Assembly (NCBI GenBank): GCA_000733355.1
Contig: JNVV01000001.1
Coordinates: 1,315,218 to 1,379,217, forward strand
Source: Falciphora oryzae
Lineage: Eukaryota; Ascomycota; Sordariomycetes; Magnaporthales; Magnaporthaceae
DNA length: 64,000 nt
Direction: 5' to 3'
How positions within the stretch are numbered: position 1 is the stretch's first letter; every line of letters begins with the position of its first letter. This document shows positions 58,461-64,000 of the stretch, piece by piece. Under the pieces are notes generated by a model. The model did no database searches and was not told where the DNA came from. It worked only from the letters and a program-made list of their open reading frames with translations. Position numbers and translations under genes: made by a program.

Positions 58461-60322
58461 TATGGGAGGGAAGGTGAGAGGTACGGTAGGTAGCTGGAAT
58501 GGAGGAGGGAAGTTGGTGCTGCAGACCGGTCTCGGAGGTTTCCATGTCAGGGCGAGACGAGGCTTATGAATTGATCATCGACGGCCAGGTGCAGCCGTGA
58601 GATGAAAGTGAGCCCGGTACATGCGGCAGTGGGTGGTTGGAGATGAAAATCCAGGTACCTGCCTTGACCGCGAAAACTCGGGTAGCGTGTGGCTTGCACT
58701 AGTCCGCATGCAGGCTCTGTCCAACGAGACGGGAGCAAGCCGCCAGCAGCCTCAATCACGGCTGCATTATTTCGGCGTCTTGACGAAAACTAGAATCTAT
58801 TGATGCAGAGTTCCATTGATGGCGGATACCTGTCTGTTTGAGCCAGCCCACCCGAGAGGCATCGCGAAGGCAAGCGCCGCCAGCGGGGCTTGACACCGAC
58901 TCCTCAACAACCGCAGTGCCGCCGCCGCCCACTCAGAAGGAAGCGGGAATCCCATGATCGGCGGCATGCGTCTTGTGGCTATCCGGGGCCTGAAGGTCGA
59001 GGCCCGGCGACGATATCCGGAAGCGAGGTATAGATGCGGCCGCGACACCGTTCTCCGTTCGGCAGTATAGGTTAGCCTAGACCTTTTATTTCTTTCTTTT
59101 TCGGCCTCAGCTGAAAGTAGCTGAAAAAAAAGCAATGAAGAAAGTCAAACGAAAGATAAGCAAAAGAAAAAACATGTCCAACTCACAAAAAGTCCGATTC
59201 TGCCGACGTGTTGACATAGGGCCAATCATCACCGTTTTGGGTCACGCTCAAGTGTTACGCCCGGCCAGGGCTTCGAAAGAAGTCCGTTGCTTCTTGTTAC
59301 TGAGAATGTAGATACACTCGAGGCCCATGCCATCCTCCGGCTCTAAGCCGTCGGTCAGCTCTATCGACCTGAGGTGCTGTATTGGCCTCCTATGTTGCAT
59401 CTGTGCAACGACTGAAGAGCAGGTCGCCTGCCCATTCTTGCGGTCATGGCGGCCGAAGTGACTGTGGTCCGGGTGGCAGGCTTCAAACCTTTGCCGCCCG
59501 AGGGCAGTGACTTGCCCTTATATGCACCGACAGTATCCAGATTCCCAACAGCTCACAGCAGCAAACCGAGTGGTTGAACGGGTGCAAACCGTGGTATAAA
59601 AATGCCACAACCTTCTTCCACGGGTGAGGGCCAGGAAACCCCAAGCTCGCTGGTTCGAGCCCGTCCGTTGACGGCGATTTGGAGCCATAGTAGAAAACCC
59701 TAACTTAGAACTGGGTTTTCGTAACGAGGCTTGCCCCAAAATAAGGGCAGCCGAGTGAGCTTTTGCATTTCAGTCCTCTTGTTTTTTTTTTCAATTTTCT
59801 ACACAAGAGCAGAGGTAGCGCAAGTAGCACCATGCAACATATGGCCGTGATTTTCGTGGGTGATTTGCCGGGGCCGGTTGGGGCCGACAACCTAGGGTTA
59901 GGGGTGAATCCTTCTCCTTTGATGACATCAATGGCATCGGGGCCCGACGAGGCGAAGACGTAACAATGCGTGTGCTGACGAAATAAGTTTCATCTTGACA
60001 AGCTCATGGCGGCATGCAATGTCGACAAGCCGCCATGACCCGGCGAGGAGGATGCGGAGAAGGCACCACGAGCTAAAGAGCCGAGACTGGCAGGATTCAG
60101 ACTGTTTCAATCCAACCATTCGACTTCCCAGTCGAGACGGCCATGAATAATTCGACCAGCAGCGAGGCTATCCCCCATGATTATTTTAACGTCCATGTGA
60201 ACCCCTCGTGCTCGCAGAGAAGGCAGAGAGGCAAGGGCCGTCCAGTGATCCATCTATCCATCCGTCTTGACAGAGCCATCAAGCAGAGCATCTATATACC
60301 TACCTACTTCTCTACTAGAAAA
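58461..60322. other. divergent promoter region PAL / DOPA-dioxygenase-like gene
   Basis: 1.9 kb without a recognised gene. A TATATACC element sits about 35 nt before the plus-strand start codon at 60323. A B-box-like GGTTCGAGCCC at 59652 does not belong to a foldable tRNA. Confidence 0.5.
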
Positions 60323-61069
60323 ATGGCAGACACTCGCTACTATCCCGCAACATCCGCGTACCCGTCGCCTCTGGTCGGCTTCGAGAATCTCGACCCCCTC
60401 CCGAATGACGAGGTGGGCGAGGGCCTCGAGAAGAGCCTTGTCAACCCACAGACAGGCATCTTGAGCAGCGCCTATAACGAGTTTGTCGATCCTTTGAACA
60501 GGGGCGAGAGGGGCGGCTTGTGAGTCTTTGCCGTCCCGTGCCGTCTTGTGGGCATCGTGTTCTTACCCTACGTGTGCTTTACTCGGTCGAACTGACTCTC
60601 CCAATAGCGATGTGCACATATACTACAACCAGGGCAGCCCGGCACAGACGAAATATGCCCGCGAGCTACACGAACGCATCCGCCGCGAGTGTAAGTCCAT
60701 ACCGTGCTCATCTGTGCTTACCTGTATATCACCACACTAAAACCCCGAACCCAAAAAGTCCCCGAGCTCCGCGTCTTCAACATCTTCGAAGGTCCCATCG
60801 GCCCGCACCCCGTCGCCATGATCGAGGTCAACGTCTTCACCCCGGCCCAGTTCGGCGCCATCGTGGCCTGGATCGCCATCTGGCGCGGACCGTTGTCCGT
60901 CCTGGTCCACCCAAACACCGTCGCGGGGCCGGGCGAGGACAAGATCGAGGTCGCCCGCCGCGACCACTCGCAGCGCGCAATCTGGATGGGCGAGCGCGTC
61001 CCCCTGGACCTCGACGTCTTCGCCGACATGGCGGCCGAGAACAACCTGGCAGGGGCGAGGACGTCATGA
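60323..61069 (+). CDS. DOPA 4,5-dioxygenase-like protein
   Basis: Small extradiol-type dioxygenase of the fungal DOPA 4,5-dioxygenase family (PF08883), related to the Amanita betalain-pathway enzyme. 196 aa from exons 60323-60519, 60608-60690, 60759-61069 (591 nt). Conserved histidine-bearing motifs include DVHIYYNQGSP, GPIGPHPVAMIEV, VLVHPNT and DHSQRAIWMGE. An N-terminal extension of about 65 residues (MADTRYYPATSAY...) is typical of ascomycete homologs. No signal peptide; presumably cytosolic. The actual substrate in ascomycetes is largely untested, and a general catechol ring-cleavage role is inference. Adjacent to and divergent from PAL. Confidence 0.88.
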
Positions 61070-61533
61070 ATTGGTTTCGTTGTCATTCTTTCTTAGCTTG
61101 GGATGGGAAACTGGAGTGGGATCCAGCAAGGATGGCGCAAACGGGAATGTCTACAAAGCTGCGGCGGGCCGCTTTCTCGCGATGATTATGTGCTCGAGTC
61201 AATGAATCAAGATTTTATATGCTCGAATACGGCGTTCCTAAATGTGCGAGCTATTTCTGGTTCGTCGTCTCAAGAGTCGACGTAGACCGACTGGCTGTCA
61301 GGGCTCAGGGGGTTCACAAACACGGGCGATTGCCAGCCCTCACACCAAATCTCATCATACCTGATTGTTTTCAATGTTCAATGTAAAAGTTTGCTTTCAT
61401 CGATTACCTAGTTCTTGTGCAGTTCTCAAGCTCTTCTGTTTGGTCGGAGGCCCGTAGCAACCATGCCGAGGATTATGTGTCTTAGACCTTTACGGTAGGA
61501 GTATGATTGTTCCTAGAGATCAGAAGTCCGGAA
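61070..61533. other. convergent spacer
   Basis: 3' flanks of the dioxygenase-like and repeat-protein genes; nothing further recognised. Confidence 0.5.
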
Positions 61534-62427
61534 TCACTGAGCATGGGAAAGCAAGAACGCAAGGATCTGGAGGACCATGAGAATATCCTCCCCCTCGTCG
61601 GTAATCAGCCGGTCGCCGTGCCGCTCCAGGGCCGACTCGATGATCCCCCGGACCCTCCCATGTCCCCGCTCGAGCCTGTCCCTGGCGTCGCAGAACGCCT
61701 GCTCCTCCAGGGCCGACTCGGCGATCCCCCGGGCCGTCCCGGATCCCCGCTCGAGCCTGTCCCTGGCGTCGCAGAACGCCTGCTCCTCCAGGGCCGACTC
61801 GGCGATCCCCCGGGCCGTCCCGGATCCCCGCTCGAGCCTGTCCCTGGTGTCGCGGAACGCCTGCTCCGCCAGGAGCCGGACCAGGGGGTTGTGATGGGCC
61901 CGGAGAGGATGGGGTGGGCTGCTGCTGCTGCCCTCGGACTCGTAGCCGGCGCAGTGGGCCATGACGACCCTCCACGTCTTTTCGCGCCGGCTGAGGTCCA
62001 TGATGTCGCTCATCGCCACCCGCAGCGCCTTTTCGGGCCCTCGGAGGCCCTGCCGCGCGGCGTCGCGGTCGCGGCTCGCCGCGGCGATCGCTGAAGGCAG
62101 CGCGTCCAGCCACTCGCGGAGCTGCGCGACCTTGGCGGCTGCCTCCTCGTGCTCGGCGGCGGCGATGGCGATGTCGGAGTGTCCGTCAAGCCCCAGCTGT
62201 GCCAGAGCGCCTTCCGCCTGTTCGAGGTCCTGATCCAGCTTCTTCTGCTGGATTTCTAGGGTATGCAGGGCGTCGTGGGCTTGGATCCAGGGCGCGTATG
62301 CTTCCTTGAATGCCTGTGCCTTGGTGGTCATGATTTCGCCCTCCAGATCCCGGAGCTTCAGCTCGCATTGTGCTGCCTCGATGGTGGCAAGCTCCTGCAT
62401 CTTCTGCTCGATCCTGGTAAGAGCCAT
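61534..62427 (-). CDS. coiled-coil protein with 27-residue tandem repeats
   Basis: Unrecognised 297-aa protein, single exon; ATG at 62427, TGA at 61534. Residues 1-125 are a charged helical/coiled-coil region (RIEQKMQELATIEAAQ, LEQAEGALAQLG). A middle part contains TWRVVMAHCAGYES and a Ser/Pro linker. Residues about 195-280 consist of three tandem 27-residue units of the type EQAFCDARDRLERG then SGTARGIAESALE, with a degenerate final part ending LITDEGEDILMVLQILAFLL. No signal peptide or transmembrane segment. The repeat is an 81-bp minisatellite, and the complementary strand is also open (61507-62094). No function can be assigned; a lineage-specific gene is likely. Long coding frame and GC3 bias support reality. 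Confidence 0.65.
   Translation of the reverse strand: MALTRIEQKMQELATIEAAQCELKLRDLEGEIMTTKAQAFKEAYAPWIQAHDALHTLEIQQKKLDQDLEQAEGALAQLGLDGHSDIAIAAAEHEEAAAKVAQLREWLDALPSAIAAASRDRDAARQGLRGPEKALRVAMSDIMDLSRREKTWRVVMAHCAGYESEGSSSSPPHPLRAHHNPLVRLLAEQAFRDTRDRLERGSGTARGIAESALEEQAFCDARDRLERGSGTARGIAESALEEQAFCDARDRLERGHGRVRGIIESALERHGDRLITDEGEDILMVLQILAFLLSHAQ
61627..61880. repeat. 81-bp coding minisatellite
   Basis: Units beginning GAGCCTGTCCCTGG occur at 61672, 61753 and 61834, exactly 81 bp apart. The first two full units read identically by eye; the flanking units have diverged. The period keeps reading frames open on both strands. Confidence 0.9.
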
Positions 62428-63120
62428 GATCGCGACTTTTGACTCTCGTTTTTAGGAGTTCGTAAAGGTTCTTAGAGAAAATCCCGTTTTATGACCTTGT
62501 GTGTCTAGGAAGTTCACATCGGATTCTTAGGGGAGTGAGATGTTGCTTATATACCTAGATTTAGAGGGGGGTTTCTCAATCTGAGATCACTGTGGGATGG
62601 TGATGCAACAACCGCATGATGACAACCACACATGCCATTGTCGGCTGTCAAATCTTTGTGGGAAGAATACGTGGAAGCTCCCTTTATTGTACTGTGTCTT
62701 TGTCTCGTTAGTCCATGGGTCAGAGTCCATGTTAGGTGATTAGACTCGTCCTCAGACAAACAAAGAGAGCCAAAGAGAGTACCCCAGGTGCACCACGAGT
62801 CTGGGAGGCCAAACCCCACATGGTTGGTCATAATCATTTCATTCGTTCCACCCGGGTAGAGCCTATCCTACTTCAGCCTCTTCACGCTATTAGCAACGTA
62901 GGGTAACATGAGGATGGATTCCGGAGCCACCGATTCAACGTAGGTTTTAGTTTGGGATATTCTCTTGGTCTCCAACTCCCACGGGTGGAGGGGAGGCCGT
63001 TTCGTTTGACAGACCTGCAAAGCGGGCATATCGTGTGCTTTAGGAGAAGAGTGGTGGTGCAGGAACCGACAGAATCATGCATCGACTGAAACCGCGTCCG
63101 CGCGTCTTGATACTCCCCCG
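62428..63120. other. spacer between repeat-protein gene and DSK2
   Basis: Upstream region of the repeat-protein gene and 3' flank of DSK2; no gene recognised. Confidence 0.5.
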
Positions 63121-63966
63121 TCAGCCGCTCAACAGGTGCTCGATGGCGCCCTGAACACTGCCGCCGCTCCTTCGCAGCGCCGCCACATTCCTGTCGAAGT
63201 CGAAGAATCCCATGTCGTTGAGCTGCCGTAGCTGCTCCGCGTACCGCTCCTCGGGCGGCCGGTTATCCGGGGGAGCCGCGGGCGCCGCTCCGAACCCGCC
63301 GCCACCCGCCTGCATCGCTTGCATCGCTTGCATCGCTTGCATGAACTGTTGCAATTCCGGCGACGCGAACGGGTTGCCTCCTCCGGGACCGCCGCCGAAG
63401 AGAGATGCGAGCGGGTCGGCACCAGGCACCTGGCCAGCAGCCGCTCCACCAGAGGCGGGGTTGTTGTTGCCTTGTCCAGCGCCCGCGCCTGCTGCCTGCT
63501 GGCCCGCCTGGGGGGCGAAGAGGGCAGCGAAAGGGTTGGCGGCCGCGTCGCCGCCCTGTGGCATGCCGAAAATACCGGGGAATCCGAACGGCATTGGCGG
63601 GACGCCCTGCGCACCGGCGTTGGCACCCGCGCCGGCGCCCCCCTCTGTTCCCGTCGAGGCCGGAGCGCCGTCGGGGGTGGTGCTCGTGGCACCCGGGGCG
63701 GGGAAGGCCCCAGCGCCAGCACCGCCTGGGCCACTAAGCATCCTACGCATTCGGGAGGTCACGCGGAGTGACTCGGCATCGGTCATCATGTGGCGGAACT
63801 GAGGCGACTGGACGATTTCGCGGGCGTTGGGCAGGCTACGCAGCATTGGATTCGACTGGATTATGAAGTTGACGAAGTCCGGGTTCTGGAGGGCCTCGTT
63901 CATGCTCTGTTGTATGGCGGGGTTGGACAGCATCTCGACCATCTGCTCCTCACTGGGAGGGTTCAT
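63121..63966 (-). CDS. DSK2: ubiquilin Dsk2, C-terminal exon (partial)
   Basis: Last exon (281 codons) of a ubiquilin that shuttles polyubiquitinated proteins to the proteasome. It starts with ATGAACCCTCCC directly after an acceptor (CGCTAG, AG at 63968-63967) with a branch-like GCTAAC upstream, so earlier exons with the ubiquitin-like domain lie beyond the window edge. Visible parts: a STI1-type helical segment (EEQMVEMLSNPAIQQSMNEAL, NPDFVNFII, NPMLRSL, SPQFRHMMTDAESLR), a long Gly/Ala/Pro-rich linker, a short QAM repeat, and a C-terminal UBA domain (RYAEQLRQLNDMGFFDFDRNVA to GSVQGAIEHLLSG). A GCATCGCTT 9-bp repeat encodes the QAM run. Confidence 0.92.
   Translation of the reverse strand: MNPPSEEQMVEMLSNPAIQQSMNEALQNPDFVNFIIQSNPMLRSLPNAREIVQSPQFRHMMTDAESLRVTSRMRRMLSGPGGAGAGAFPAPGATSTTPDGAPASTGTEGGAGAGANAGAQGVPPMPFGFPGIFGMPQGGDAAANPFAALFAPQAGQQAAGAGAGQGNNNPASGGAAAGQVPGADPLASLFGGGPGGGNPFASPELQQFMQAMQAMQAMQAGGGGFGAAPAAPPDNRPPEERYAEQLRQLNDMGFFDFDRNVAALRRSGGSVQGAIEHLLSG
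63311..63337. repeat. 9-bp repeat encoding QAM units in DSK2
   Basis: Three TGCATCGCT-type units encode a MQAMQAMQA run in the Dsk2 linker. Confidence 0.85.
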
Positions 63967-64000
63967 CTAGCGGGGCGTCAGGCAGGCCAGTGTTAGCAAA

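Noticed and set aside
59645..59670. tRNA-like B box (GGTTCGAGCCC) on the plus strand
   Set aside because: The T-stem has mismatches, there is no A box at the right distance, and no acceptor stem can be drawn.
1..64000. A novel multi-gene defence, mobile or secondary-metabolite system
   Set aside because: No transposase, polyketide/peptide synthase, NLR, integrase or repeat-bounded island was recognised; most genes are conserved single-copy housekeeping genes.

Overview
This window is nuclear DNA of a filamentous ascomycete (Pezizomycotina). Genes sit on both strands, carry short GT-AG introns of about 60-170 nt, use GC-rich third codon positions, and are separated by 0.4-5 kb spacers rich in A/T tracts and TACCTA/ACCTAGGT-type motifs. 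The gene set (AP-1 bZIP with cysteine-rich domains, creC, creD, Clr5-ankyrin, DUF6590, Slm1) points to Sordariomycetes. A Magnaporthales-like lineage is only a guess. No ribosomal RNA, convincing tRNA, transposon, CRISPR or prokaryotic feature was seen.

Layout. 1-3107: gene-free leader and promoter. 3108-5300 (+): STK32-type kinase. 6805-8863 (-): AP-1-like bZIP oxidative-stress regulator. 11039-12629 (+): BSD-domain protein. 13044-13777 (-): Tsr2 ribosome biogenesis factor. 14500-15288 (-): RIB3 (riboflavin). 16394-17506 (+): COQ3 (ubiquinone). 18150-20811 (-): Clr5-ankyrin protein. 23357-25057 (-): Slm1-like F-BAR/PH protein. 26172-28788 (+): cytosolic methionyl-tRNA synthetase. 29512-31524 (-): creD-type arrestin. 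31525-36825: gene-poor spacer. 36826-38796 (-): Gem1/Miro. 40069-42727 (+): creC. 43301-44707 (-): Nse2 SUMO ligase. 45319-49751 (+): FGAM synthase. 50267-50684 (-): small spliced gene that an ORF scan misses. 51280-52515 (+): DUF6590 protein. 52990-54386 (-): secreted, probably GPI-anchored VWA protein. 56028-58460 (-): phenylalanine ammonia-lyase. 60323-61069 (+): DOPA 4,5-dioxygenase-like protein. 61534-62427 (-): coiled-coil protein with an 81-bp coding minisatellite. 63121-63966 (-): last exon of the ubiquilin Dsk2, running off the window.

How the genes relate. Most are single-copy housekeeping genes with no operon logic. Two groupings stand out. creC and creD, both components of the ubiquitination arm of carbon catabolite repression, lie about 8.5 kb apart, with Gem1 between them and Dsk2 further along. 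A PAL gene and a DOPA-dioxygenase-like gene are divergently arranged next to each other, which could be a small aromatic-metabolism locus. I see no clear new multi-gene system. The more unusual points are gene-structure details: coding first exons of 5 and 10 nt, a GC-AG intron, three stop-free 3n introns, the ORF-invisible small gene, the 81-bp coding repeat, and a TAG-TAG-ATG junction after the VWA gene. Exon boundaries were assigned by eye from splice signals and family similarity. In every multi-exon gene whose start lies in the window, the exon lengths sum to a multiple of three.
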